Source of the DNA: Lates calcarifer
Lineage: Eukaryota; Chordata; Actinopteri; Centropomidae
NCBI RefSeq assembly: GCF_001640805.2
Contig: NC_066833.1
Location: forward strand, 12,501,608 to 12,565,607
Length of the DNA: 64,000 bases
Direction of reading: 5' to 3'
In this document: one piece after another, positions 34,376-46,400 of the stretch
Numbering within the stretch: position 1 is the first letter of the stretch
Layout: each line of letters opens with the position of its first letter
Program-made: the position numbers and the translations under genes
The notes under the pieces: model-generated
What the model was told of the DNA's origin: nothing
The model's input: only the letters and a program-made list of their open reading frames with translations
Databases searched by the model: none

Positions 34376-37300
34376 ATGATCATCTACAAGTGCATCATCA
34401 GCGGTAAGTAAACGTGTTTCCTGCCCTCTTTCGTGTCGTTCAGGTGGCATCTCGGTCGCGACGGTTATTTTGGCTGTGTTAGTCTGTTTCTGGTGAGAGA
34501 GAGTTAGCCAGGCTAGCGCGCTAACTCGTGTTATTCTGATGCCAGCGCTAGCTAGCCCCAACCCCCACCCATCACCCCCCTTCTCCCCCCTCTCAAACAA
34601 AACGGAGAACTTTATAATGATAACCGACGAGTCTGCCAAGTGTTAGCCACCCTTTCCGCTAGCCGCCAATGCTATAGCCCGGCAGAGATTGAGCTCTGGC
34701 CGCGGTCCAGCTGCCGGTAACTTGGCTTAAAAATAGGTGAGAAAGTGTGGCTGCCGCGGGAGCTCTCGGCCGGGTGTATGTGATACGGGGCGGACGGTGG
34801 TCCAGGATATAAATGAAGCGTCAGTCATGGGAGAGAAACGTGGCGCATGTGGCCTCTCCGCATCATGTAGCTGCTAGCTGTAGTTTTATTTATGGTGAGA
34901 TGTCCTGACGAGTAGAATTTTCTAGAGTTAGCATTAGCTACATCGATGTCAGCTTCTGTCTACAAGTTCCATTATCGTTCAGTGAATATGTACCTGGTAT
35001 CCTGGAGATGTGGTTTGTATTCATCACAGTCATAACTGTTTCTTTCTCCAGGTGATGAGATGTTCTCAGACATCTATAAAGTAACAGAATCCGACTTCTT
35101 CTACGAGGTTGAAGGAAAGGTGAGTAGAGCGGAAACTATTAATCGATTAATTTGTGAGGTGATTAATTGTATGTTTTATTCATTATTGAAACCAAAATAG
35201 AGGATTTTCTGCTCCTCTTTGTCACATTTCACCGTAAACTATTTTTATATGTTTGCACTTATGGTCCAAAACAAAACATGACATTTGTGAACTTAATGTT
35301 CAGCTCTGAAGCCCTGACAGGCATTTTTTTTTAAATGATTAGTTGCAAAAAAACTAATAGATAATCATTAGTTGTCACTCTAGTCCATACAGTAGCTAGA
35401 TGAGAGCGGTGTATGTTTGGCTAAAGGCTATTCAACTGTTACTCACCAGACGTGGAAAAACGAGCGGCTTGATCATGATGTAGTTGCCTATTTAAGTGAT
35501 ACAGTTAATTAAGACACAGAAACAAAGTGTAAAGATGTAAACAGCCCAGCAGTGGTGGGATAAGTTAAGTTCTGTGGTTGCTGGCCTGTGTGGCTTTGTC
35601 TTTAATCCTAAATCACACTTGTTATTCCTTCTTCACCTGAGATATGGGTTTATCTCTGAGTCATGTGACCCACTGTGCCCACGTTGATGTGAATGGCATT
35701 GTTTTGACATGACATTACTGCACTGATGATGATGATGATGATGATGTAGTGGGCGGGGAATGAATCATCCCTGACAAAGCACCAGGGTTTGTGAAGCTCT
35801 GACGTTAGCAGGTCTCTCATTCAAAAATATTTATCCTCACTTCTGTCAGTATGAGCAGTGCAGGTTTTGTTATCAGCCCCTGACTGGTTCAATTTCATTG
35901 ATAACTTGACTGAAAGTTAAAACTAAACCTCTGCAGTGTTCTGGTTAACATGCTCTGTCTTTACTCAGACTAAAGGCCCCTTCGCATACAGTGTGACACA
36001 AATTTAAAATGCAAAAATGCAAGACACTTGCCTGTGAATATACAGAAGCTGAAGCACAGCCAGTTGCAGACAGTTTGAGGTCCTGTTAGGGATGCGACTC
36101 TCATTTGAGAAGGCAGGGGACCAACTACCAGCCTCTGTCAGTCTGTGTGCTTGTGATGCCTTTATTCGCAGTGCAAAAGTGCAGAAAAATCAACCTCCTG
36201 TCTGCGCTTTTTTTGTCACCTGCGAATTAATTGCGTGGAAAAAAATACCCTCAGTGTGAAAAGGCCTTAAGAATATAGATAAAGAAGCTCTACTTTGTAA
36301 CATTGCCCCACAGTTGTATGTTTTTCCAGTTAAGGTGGATTCAGGAATTTGAGTTGACTTTAATTGCTAGAGAGTTTTTGTTTAATTTAAGAAGTGAAAT
36401 GAAGCCAGTCCTCTACCTGATGTTCTTTCCCTTTATGGCTGTCTTCTCTGCTTCCTAGACAATCATCAGGACAGAGGACTTGGACGATTCTCTATTTGGG
36501 GCCAACGCCTCTGCTGAGGAAGTGACTGAGGTCAACGAGACATCTTCCGTCAGCGGCGTGGACATCGTGCTCAACCACAAGCTGCAGGAGACAAGCTTTA
36601 ACAAGAAGCAGTACACAGCGTACATTAAGGATTACATGAAGGCGTGAGTACAAAACATTCAGATTTTAAAAGATTAGATAAGCATAGATCCAAATACCTG
36701 AATCAAAGATACTGGATCCGTACTTAGTTTCCCCCAACACAGAAATACTCAAGAACGTAACTCTGTTTGCATGTCCAGGATTAAAGCCAAGCTGGAAGAG
36801 ACCAATCCAAAGAGAGTGGAGGCCTTCACAACTGGTGCCGGATCTGAAGTTAAGAAGATTTTGGGAAACATCAATAACTACCAGGTAGCTATACAGAGCT
36901 GAGTTACACTGCATGTTCACAAAACATATTAAGTGTAAAGTTAAGTCCCAGTTAGCCAAGTTGTGAGAGACAGCATGCCAGTTTGACTTCAGTTTCTTAT
37001 GAGAAATTCACAAAGCATTTTAACACTGAAACCAGCCACTACACCTGTGAGAAGTTGGAGAATCATCCAAACAGTTCCATTTGGATGACTCTCCAAGAGG
37101 AGAATCACGGTCACAGATGAAAGACCTGCATCTCCTGTTGAATTTCGGCCGCTGTTTTCTGACACGTTGTCTTTTGTCTCCTCGCAGTTTTTCACGGGAG
37201 AGTCCATGAACCATGAGGGCATGGTGGGTCTGCTGGATTACCGTGAGGACGGCATCACACCATACATGCTTTTCTTCAAGGATGGTCTGGAGGTTGAGAA

Positions 37301-38139
37301 ATGTGTAAGTACTTAGCGGAGTTCATTCTGACACGTCACAGTGGGAAAAGCACAGTTGTAAATAGATAAACATCAGTGATGGCTAAGTCCCATTTATCCA
37401 GTCTTTGATTAGACCCTCCCTAGCTTTCAAATCATAGGCAGGATCAGAGCTGTTAGCAGGCCTCTCATTTTTAGGTTTTATGAGCTGTATCATTTATTTT
37501 GTGAGTTCTGCAAAGTAAAACTGGCTGTTACATAACATACGAGTTCTGACCGGCTTAAGCATATTGCATTTTTTGCTACTTGTGACTCAGGTGAAGATCG
37601 GGTCACATTTTATGACCAATTAATGCAGAAAACCAGGTCATTCCACTGCTTTCCACTGTGTACAATTCAGTCTGAGGTCTGTAAACTGTATTAACTGCTC
37701 ACACTAGCAGATAGAAAATCATGGTCACAGTTCAAACGTTGTACTTTAAATCACATGAATATGTTTAATCACTTCATTCAGGATCTTTGGCAGAACAAGT
37801 CTGCTCAGTCTGCATTCACTAACGTCAACTCAGCAGCTTAAAGAGGAGGCTGAGCTTCAATAGAACCACTTCATATGATCATAATATCATATAATATGAT
37901 AACCAGCAGTTTGTTTTAATTCACAACTTAGGTAAAATTGGTATTATCACTTAATTTTTTTGTATTTTTAATTTGCCACATGGCTTGCCATCAGACAGTC
38001 CTGATTCCTACATTATACAGCTGTTTTTACGCAATGAGCTGTATTAACAATAAGCTATGACAGAACCTGACTTTTATTTCCCCAAGTAATTGTTGCTTGA
38101 TAAGATTATATTGATGTGTGTTTCTCTTTCTTGCAGTAA
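34376..38139 (+). CDS. tpt1: Translationally controlled tumour protein (TCTP)
   Basis: Complete gene; exons 34376-34403, 35052-35119, 36459-36643, 36779-36884, 37188-37304 and 38137-38139 (stop only) join to 168 residues (human 172). TCTP is a small abundant cytosolic protein linked to growth, calcium and tubulin binding, Mcl-1 stability and extracellular histamine-releasing activity. The start [19 protein letters not shown] is typical. The first family signature appears as FGANASAEE, and the C-terminal signature region as [20 protein letters not shown] then [11 protein letters not shown], ending in the conserved last cysteine. The acidic loop [11 protein letters not shown] is a little shorter than in mammals. 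All sites are GT-AG. The TAA stop is the first codon of the last exon. TOP-type translational control is likely from the promoter sequence. Confidence 0.98.
35126..35381. mobile_element. hAT-like MITE in tpt1 intron 2
   Basis: The left end (AGAGCGGAAACTATTAATCG, with ATTAATCGATTAATTTG) is matched by an inverted right end (AATCATTAGTTGTCACTCT). The interior (TTTTCTGCTCCTCTTTGTCA and so on) resembles the very common fish non-autonomous hAT element with 'CAACTAATCGATTAATCG' termini. No clear 8-bp target duplication remains. It begins only 6 bases after the exon 2 boundary. Confidence 0.65.
35725..35748. repeat. (GAT)n microsatellite in tpt1 intron 2
   Basis: Eight or so GAT/TGA triplets in the intron. 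It is a simple repeat. Confidence 0.85.
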
Positions 38140-38622
38140 CTACCTGGAACTACATCTGCTTTTCAAATGACTGCTGCTTCCAAAATGGCCCCAAGAGCAG
38201 ACTGAAGAGCACTATTTTGCATCATGCCTGAACAGAAACATTCTTGTACAATTTCTTAAATATTCCCGTTATAGCCCACAGTACCACTCCCAAGACTGGG
38301 TGAATCAAACGTGACTGGTCACTGACAACAGTTTTTAACTTTTTCTTTTTGGCTTTTGCAGTATCTTGAAATTCTTTTTTTTTTTTTCTTTTTTTTTTTC
38401 CTCAGGATTGGCTCACTTTTTTCGATTTAAAGTAAAAGGCAGGACAGTGTGGAAGCTCTTGACTGAGAGAAGACAATTTTTTTTCTTCTGTCTGTATACT
38501 GTTTTAGCAATGATCCATAAAGGTTGACCTCCTCAGACCTCTGTGTTTATGGTTGCACTAAATAAGATTCCATCTACAGTGAAGACTTAATTTGAAAATA
38601 AAATGTAGTACCACCACTTTCA
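38140..38622 (+). other. tpt1 3' UTR with poly(A) signal
   Basis: The last exon carries the stop and the whole 3' UTR. An AATAAA is at 38597-38602, about 460 nt after the stop, followed by a GT-rich stretch (GTTTTGTTGTATTTTCGTGG) as expected downstream of cleavage. A long T-rich tract interrupted by C lies at about 38374-38403 and ends in CCTCAG, so it looks like a branch/acceptor tract without an exon after it. The exact cleavage site is inferred. Confidence 0.75.
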
Positions 38623-40659
38623 GTTTTGTTGTATTTTCGTGGGATGTTGAGAAAGCCCTCACTTCAATTATAGAAAAAAGAATTACAGCTATGAATCAGA
38701 AATGCAAAAACCTTAAATATATGTGATTGTTGATGCTTTTTGCAAACAAAAGTTGTTTGTGGTTACACATGACCGTGTGAAGAGAAATGTATAACCATTT
38801 TTTTCAACGTGCATGCATATTTTGGTCTTACTGCTAAATGATGATTATTTTGAATCCACAGCTATGCCAAACATGCGGTTTCTAATATTTATGCAAAAGA
38901 AAGTAAGAGATTCAGGTAGCTGGTCTGAGAAAATTGCAGGAAATGAGTGCACAGTTAAAACAGTTTGAATCAAAACTGATTGTTCGTCCTCGTCCTCCTC
39001 TCGAGACTTTTGTCTCCACCTGTGAGACACGATGAGCTGTGGTCCTCAATCATTAAACTTCAATTTAATGTTTAGAAACGGATTCAAAGTGAACGTCCAC
39101 ATTATTAGGAGCCTCCTCTTCACCACTGCCCTCCTCATCGTCGTGGTTTTTAGGTGATTGATTGTTGAGAGTTGTTTATAAAGCAGGAACATTCACACTA
39201 AGACAGCTCTTTCTCAGATTTAACATACCAGTGCAGACCCACACCAAACACATTGACTGTCAAAGCTCAGTGGTTTTATATCTGCAGTGAAGATCAAGAG
39301 GTGGTTTTATACCTGGTCTGGTTGTAGCAGGAGAAGCTGCAGTTACAGGTTGATCATTTTTTCATCTTTCCAGTTGTGCAGACATCTGAACTAACCACTC
39401 CCTCAAGAACTCTCTGTCCAGATGTGGCTTTTGGTCCTTGAATGACTAGAGTATTTATTGAAAACAATCTTCCTTCTCTAAACCGGTGAAGCAAGCCACG
39501 TGAAAGGTTGTTATTGTTAGTGGATACAAAATGGTGGTGGAATCTAAACAGAAATTCACCTGCTCCTTTAATACTCCGAAACGTTGCCAGACGGTTTCTG
39601 ACAGTGTGGTCAGGTCGAGGTCAGTGCTCACTTTGGGGCTGCACAGAAACTTGTATCTTGTTCAGGTTTTTCTGCATTCAATGGCTCTGAACAGAGGTGA
39701 GATTATGATGCTTACTTATGGTTAGAAAGTTAGTGGATGTGCATGCAATTATTTCTGTCAGTAACTTTATTTGTTCCTAGTTGTAGCCTGTACCTGAATC
39801 TCTGCTCTCCAGAGTTTGGTTCCTTTGTTCCTGTTCTTACTTTCATATAATACATTTTAACTTCACAGTTTAATGAACCTCAAGTCACCCCCACTGGAAC
39901 AGTCGAAGGACCCCCTTATGAAAGCTAACTAGCTGAGTTATCACATCTGAAGTCATCACTTTGAGTCAACTGCGTTTATTGACTCAGACTGAGACTGAAA
40001 GGCTGCGACAAACAGCAGCCATTGCAGTTTGGTGTTAGCACGATCTCAGTTTTATTCACAGACAAATGTCAAATTAACAAAATACACAAGTGCAGAGTGA
40101 TTTGTGTCTGTGCCGGAGCTACACAGACAATTTTTTTTTTTGTTTTTACTAATTTCAGTCATATACCTCTGGTTTAACAAAAACAAGAATACAATTCTTA
40201 ATGCTTAATTTTTAAATAAATGCATTAACCGTAGTAGTGGCTGATCAGACAAATGTGGTTCACTTCTGAATGCACTGGAGTGAAGAAGTGAGAAAATAAG
40301 ACAAAATGTTGACAGTCGTTGATTACTTTGGTTCAGGGTGGCGGCGTAACTCAAATCTCTATTTACGGTGATGATGAGCTGTGAGCAGGAGTCCCAGCCT
40401 GTAGATGTGTGAGTTTCACATTGATCGATACTTCTGTCAGTACTCTCAGTCATTCTTAAAAGGGGATATTGTTTACTCTTTTTTGTTTAATAAAATAATA
40501 CAATTTTTAAAATCTCATTCACCTGTATTCATGCCTGTTTTAGTTGCACATTTAAATGTGAATTAACAAATTACTTAAAAGGAGTTATGACAGGATCAGT
40601 CAGTATCTGTATTGCCAATACTGCCAGTACACTCATTGGTGTTTATTTTCTGTTTACAG

Positions 40660-40736
40660 ATCCCACAGGTGGTGTGTTTCCGGGTCAGACCATCTTCCAG
40701 TTCGGTGGATGCTGACCCTCAAAAATCCATAAACAG
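40660..40736 (+). other. Isolated exon-like segment
   Basis: A 77-nt segment is preceded by TTTATTTTCTGTTTACAG and followed by GTAAGA, so both splice sites are good. One frame is open throughout (IPQVVCFRVRPSSSSVDADP and onward); a second, starting PTGGVFPGQTIFQFGG, stops inside. I find no partner exon with certainty. It may be a non-coding RNA exon, a relic or chance. Confidence 0.3.
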
Positions 40737-41099
40737 GTAAGATTTACAGACACAGCTACACCGCATCTCAGCGAAGTTGCCATGGGGTAAAGTAATGGCA
40801 CAAAATGGACACAAGAGGGAGCCATTTGCTTTTATATTAGTGTGTAGACACTGATGGTGTGTAATTGCAGACTATCCAGAATCATGGTGGGACAGCAGTG
40901 GCCCAGGTGTTGCCAAGTAATCATTACTGAGCTGTCTGCTTGGTAACTCACAGCAGGTGCGTACATCATTCTGCTTTGCCATGACTTAAAAAGTACAAGA
41001 TGTCTTACTTGAATAACATTGATCATTTCGTTACAATACGAAACCTTGAGTCCTTCATTCATCTGGATGCTACTTTGACATGTACCACCCACCTAAACG

Positions 41100-41480
41100 T
41101 TGTTGTAGACCAAGCACACCCCCCCAGCAGGACAATGCTCCCACCACACCACAAAAACTGCTGGGAAATGTCTTGACAAATAAAGAGTCCAATTTGTTGA
41201 CCTGGACTCCAAACAAAATCTGATCCAGTTTCTGTGGGATGATTTGGAGCAAGTCAGATCCACAGAGGACCCACCCACCAGGATCTGCTGCCGATGTCCT
41301 GGTGCCAGACACCACAGAACACCTCCAAAGGTCTCCATGCCCCCAATCAGCAGGGCTGTTTTGGCAACACATCTCCACAAACAACAGATGTTGGTGCCAT
41401 CAAAACCTTCAGTGTGTCACCTGAACAGCCTGATGTTACACCTGTCTGAGCGCGATCATAGATTAGCACCTGTGTTGTAA
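41100..41480 (+). mobile_element. Tc1/mariner-like transposase fossil
   Basis: On the + strand the sequence reads in pieces as VDLDSKQNLIQFLWDDLEQV, RSTEDPP and SRAVLATH. These resemble the PDLNPIEHLWDxL...RSMEAPP...RRVRAVLA region at the end of Tc1-like transposases that are frequent in fish. The catalytic PDLNPIE motif has decayed and the frame is broken. The flanks do not show clear inverted termini, though CTGATGTTACACCTGTC near 41430 resembles the 3' end of this family. Confidence 0.65.
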
Positions 41481-43365
41481 CGGGAGTAGGTCTTCATTAT
41501 TAATATATGCTCTTGTTACTCTCTTAATGACATCACCTGTATGTGTGTGACAAAGATAATGAGACGTATCCTTATTCTACCGCTGGACCTCTGACATCCA
41601 AAGGCTCTCAGAGTGCATTTATGTCTGTTACATGTAGGTCTGAGCAGAATATGAGGGCAGTTTAATCTAATGTTCTACATTTCAGTTTTAGGTCAGGAGT
41701 CTCTGGGTCTTTGCTGGTGGTTTGATTTAATAAAATGGACTGATACAGGAACATTGAGTTAGATGCTGACGTTGTATCTTCCTCTAAAATCTCAACAACT
41801 AATACTGATCAATCTAAGAGTAGAATTTAATTTGGGCAGCTGACTCTGGGTGTATCTACTGCTTCTCAATAGTGAGTGTAAGAAGCTATTCTCTGATGTG
41901 TTGTAGGTGAAGATGTGTGTGATGTGATGTTCCTGTGATAGCCGAGTGCTGATTTTTAATTTCTCCTCGCTTTTTATGGATTAGTTGTACCTGATAAGTA
42001 TAAAAACTAAACCGCGTCTTTGAACATGAAGTAGTTTTCGAAAGAAATCAAAATCGGCACAACAACAACATGTACAGATACAGTTTTATGTGCAGTATAT
42101 ACATGTTTTAAAGAAAGTTGTCATTGCTTAAGGGGACATCATGGACTCCGTTTAAGGTGCAAAAACAGTTGAACATGCAACAGTACTTTGACAAGCCGAA
42201 AATGAACTTGATGAATGGTGACGCAACAAATATTACTTCTTTAAACCTTTTCTCAGTTCAGTGTCAGTGACCTGTAACCAGGTGTCAAAGCCGGAGGTTG
42301 TTCCGTAGAGAAACAGGAACTGCAGAGTGTTTAAAAAACATCAAACCTGCTGCCTTTTGTTTTGGAAAGCCTTGGAAGCTGTTATTAGTGGATGTGGAAA
42401 CACATGCAGTTTATGACCTTCAGGAGCAGAAGTCACAGTCAGAGCTCCTGGCTGTTGCAGGTTTACAGTTTTCATCTGCAGCCAAAGGAAATAACACTGG
42501 TAGCATCTTTAAACTGAGGGTTAGAGGAAAATCAATGGTCTCTGTAGTCTGTTGTCGCAATTTACTGATGTTATAGGCTTGATCGTCCCCATATGTGGTT
42601 GCTTGCAATATTTAGGAGACACGGGCATTTGACAAACTATGGGCAGGTTAAAACTGTTGCATTCTGCTGTGTTTGAATGCAGAAGAGCTGATGTCTCCTG
42701 CTACTGTGTGTTTGTGAGGAAAAAAAGGATGCTTCACACACTGGGTGTAGTTTATTTCTTTAACTGATATATTGGGTTTTATGTATTTTCCATTCTGGTG
42801 TTAACTGTTATGGAGTTTCAGAAACATTAATGTGAATCTTCTCAAAACACCTCTTAAATCACCCGGTGTGCATTTGTCAACAAGAGCAACTTGAGCAGCG
42901 TCAGATGGATCTTGTGCCGAAACAGTCGATATGGGAGAAAAAAATGACACCAGTTTGATCTGATTAAGCCTTAAGTTTAAGTTTTATGTAAATCAAATAA
43001 GGCAGGACAATAAAACAAAGAGGCCTGCTCATGTTTCTGTCTGTGTCATACAGTGAGTCCTGACATCCAGCTCATCTGCAGAGAGAGAGAGAGCTGAGAG
43101 TCTGTCGGAGGCTGCAGGTCAGCAGGTTCAGGTTGGCAGAGTCTCTAACACACACACACACACATTTTGGTCGTGTGCCCGTGTCTCAGCTGTGTCTGCA
43201 GAGAGGATGAGAGAAAGTAAGGCGGAAGAGAGACAGACAGGGAGGGCACAGGGAGAATACAAAGAAGAAAGAAAGAAAAAGATACAGTCTCATCACGTTA
43301 ACCTTCTTACTCCTCAAGTTGAAAATCCTTCTATTAGCAGAATGCTGCCAGCACCAAGAGGAGAA

Positions 43366-43371
<6 letters not shown>

Positions 43372-43403
<32 letters not shown>
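43372..43403. repeat. (TG)n microsatellite
   Basis: About 16 TG units. A CA run is nearby at about 43149-43164. Simple repeats in intergenic DNA. Confidence 0.9.
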
Positions 43404-43405
<2 letters not shown>

Positions 43406-46400
43406 GTAACCATCTAATAGAAAGACTAAATACCAGGTATAACTGTAATCCAGCAGTAGCTCATCCCTGGAATCTGACAAAGAAATGGATAGCCTCAACC
43501 ACATGTTAAAAAAGAGGAAGTGTAACGTCTAACAGAGACATCTTCACACGTTAGATGCTCCAATGGAGGTTAACATGCCGGAAAATTTCCATTTGAATTC
43601 AGAATCATGAAACAGAAAATGGCTCCAAACATGTTTGATTTTAGGAGGGAGGAAGGGTCAGCAGTAAGCCAGTTAGGAATGAAGCTAGAAAGAAAAGCAG
43701 AGGAGACTTCTGTAGGCAAAGCTGATGCTGCTGAGAAGTAATCTTATAAAAGGCTTATTTCTGCTCTCTCCTCTCTGTTTCTGTTTCTCTCTGGCCCTCA
43801 TTCTGTCTTAGAGATCCAGCAGTGGGTAAGGAATGGAGGAGCAAGTTGAAGGATGGGTTGTTGTTGACCCATTTACCTCCCGTGACTAAACAGCTGGCAC
43901 AGCTGACTGCACCTCTGTACATACAGTAACTCTGCCATCACCATTCATGCACCTATCAACACTTTCCATCTCAGTGAAATGAGTGTAGATGAATGTGCCA
44001 GGGACATAAATTACAAGGTAAAAAAACCTAAAAGGCAAAGTTCTTTCCACAGAGCACACATATGAGAATATGTACTTTGAGGTAAATCAATGTGTTGCTG
44101 AGGTGTAATGCCAGTGTATTTTAGAGTGAAGCTGCCAATGAGGCCATTTATGTCCATTAGAAATTACATTTAGCAATCCATTTTACCATGCAGCTTGAAC
44201 AGAAATACATGACTCTTTTAAAGACTCAAATGTCTTAATCTTTTTTTTTAAACAAATTAATTTTAGAGAGAGGCACAAGAGAAATTGATTAAATAAGCTC
44301 ATACAGTATCTCCAGTCAAACTGGATTATTTAGGTAGGAGGTTAATAAAACACGTCAAAATAAGGAACTAAAATGTGGTGTTGTTCATCTCTGTTTGGGG
44401 GAGAACATTTGCTCCAACATGAGGCTGAAATTACAAAGTCTTGGAGCCAGTTTCAGGGAGTCTGTTGATTAGTGTAAGTGCAAATACAGTGAGTGCATTA
44501 AACAGAAAAAAATAAGTCTGCCGCTACTTCGTCCCTGTTAATGCATTCAAACACCATGAGACTAATGAAAGTGTGCACCCTTATCCCCATCTGTGCAACT
44601 CATTGCGTGGAGATGTCAAAGATACAGAGTTCTTGAAGCACAAGATCAGGAACTTAGTGTGCTACATCTCACTAGGAGCAGACATTTTGCCATTCCTTCA
44701 AGCGTGGCAGTTCAAAACAGGTTCTGTATAGAAGCAATTTTGGATGCAAAACCTAGTCATAGTTGTCTTGTCATATAACATAGTTTGTCTCAGGCACACT
44801 GGACCCTCCACTCCTTAAGTGCTGCCTATGAAAGATCAATGATGCACATTGTTTTTTCAGTTTGTGCATTTAAAAAAGTCCACTGCAGAAATGTCTTAAA
44901 ACGTCCTAAAAAATTAAGCACATGTTGCTTTAGTTGTTCCTTTGGCCTATACTGGTCACAGAGAAACACAAATCTGCAGTCGGTCCTCACACACACACGT
45001 CACAGTCATTTATATCAGAGGCAGTAACACTGCTTGGCTAATATCAGATATTTTTAATAAGAGGGCAGTCATGGTTTAGTAAGTTGGCAGTTATTTACCA
45101 TAGTAACATTGATATATATACAAATACATTCAGTTTATTTTGGTCACATAGATGTGAGGATGTCTGCTCTAAGGAGCTTCTTGCAACATTTTCCATCCAG
45201 GTGGAAACAGTCTGTTGTCTCGGCCTCCAGGCTTAGTTTGAAATGCAAACTGATCTTTCCTCACAGTGAAGTTTAGCTCTTAACCTCCACCAAGATTTTC
45301 ATTTGATACCAACTCAAATTTCTCACTTTGGCGCTGTCGGGGCGTCATTACTACGAGCAGAGAGCCTTCACTTTTCCCCTCTCTCAGCCCGATCCATTAA
45401 TCTGCTTGTGTATCTTGTATTTTTGTGCACACACATCCTGTACATTATATATGTGCTGCTGTATCTGAAATGTGAGTCAGTGCTTGTGGAAGGTTTAGAG
45501 GAATGTGCATGTGCACAACACCTTAAACAGAGTGTCTTTGTGTTTATTCGAGCAGCTCTGTTTGGTCTGGGCCTACGCTGTGCTGGATGCACATCAAATT
45601 ATATACAAACAGTGACAATACAAAAAAAATGTCTACCCAAACCAATGTTAATAAAATGCACGTGATGTGGGCACTTACATACAAGTAAAAACTAATTAGA
45701 TTTTGGTGAAAATCAGATATTGGCTGCTGCCTGTCATCCACCATATATAATTTGTGACAGAGGCGGCCCACACCCTAACCTAGTTTATTATTTCAAGTTT
45801 AACTTCAAGTTTTAATGTCATCGGAAAAGGAACCACAAGGAATATAAACTTTAAAAAGTGCTGGGTTGTTTCTGCTTGGGCAAAGAGTTCGTAAGAGGTT
45901 CATTATGGTTGGGTCATTAAAAGTTTGGCCAATTAAAATGAATGAACTTTTAAATGATTTTAGCTGCTAACATTGGCCTCCACAAATCTGATGTGACAGT
46001 AACATTAGCTCCTAAAGTGGCCATCACAAATTTAATGTTGATATGAAATGAAAGTCAGTTATTTTACCTGCCACCTGAACAGAAAATCAACATGACGATA
46101 ATTCTAAAATCACAGAAATAATGTTTAGGTGTCCATAATGGTAATTTAATGGTATCATTAAATCGTAAGATAAAATTAAAACGTTTCCATAACATTAGCT
46201 GTTTACTTGTGGAGAGCAAAGCTAAGTGATGCAGTGTGACTAACATTAATCAGACGTCATGAGGTGTTCTACATTTTGGATGTTGGAGACGTGGAGAGCT
46301 TTACACAGCTTGAAATACACAGTGTGGTGGCACAGTCTGATGAATAAAGCACAAAGTCAACTCTTGTCCTTCTGTAAATTTAATTCAACATCTGCAGATG

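Noticed and set aside
34139..34639. 166-codon minus-strand open frame over tpt1 exon 1
   Set aside because: It is antisense to the tpt1 promoter and first exon, has no recognisable domain and is explained by GC-rich sequence.
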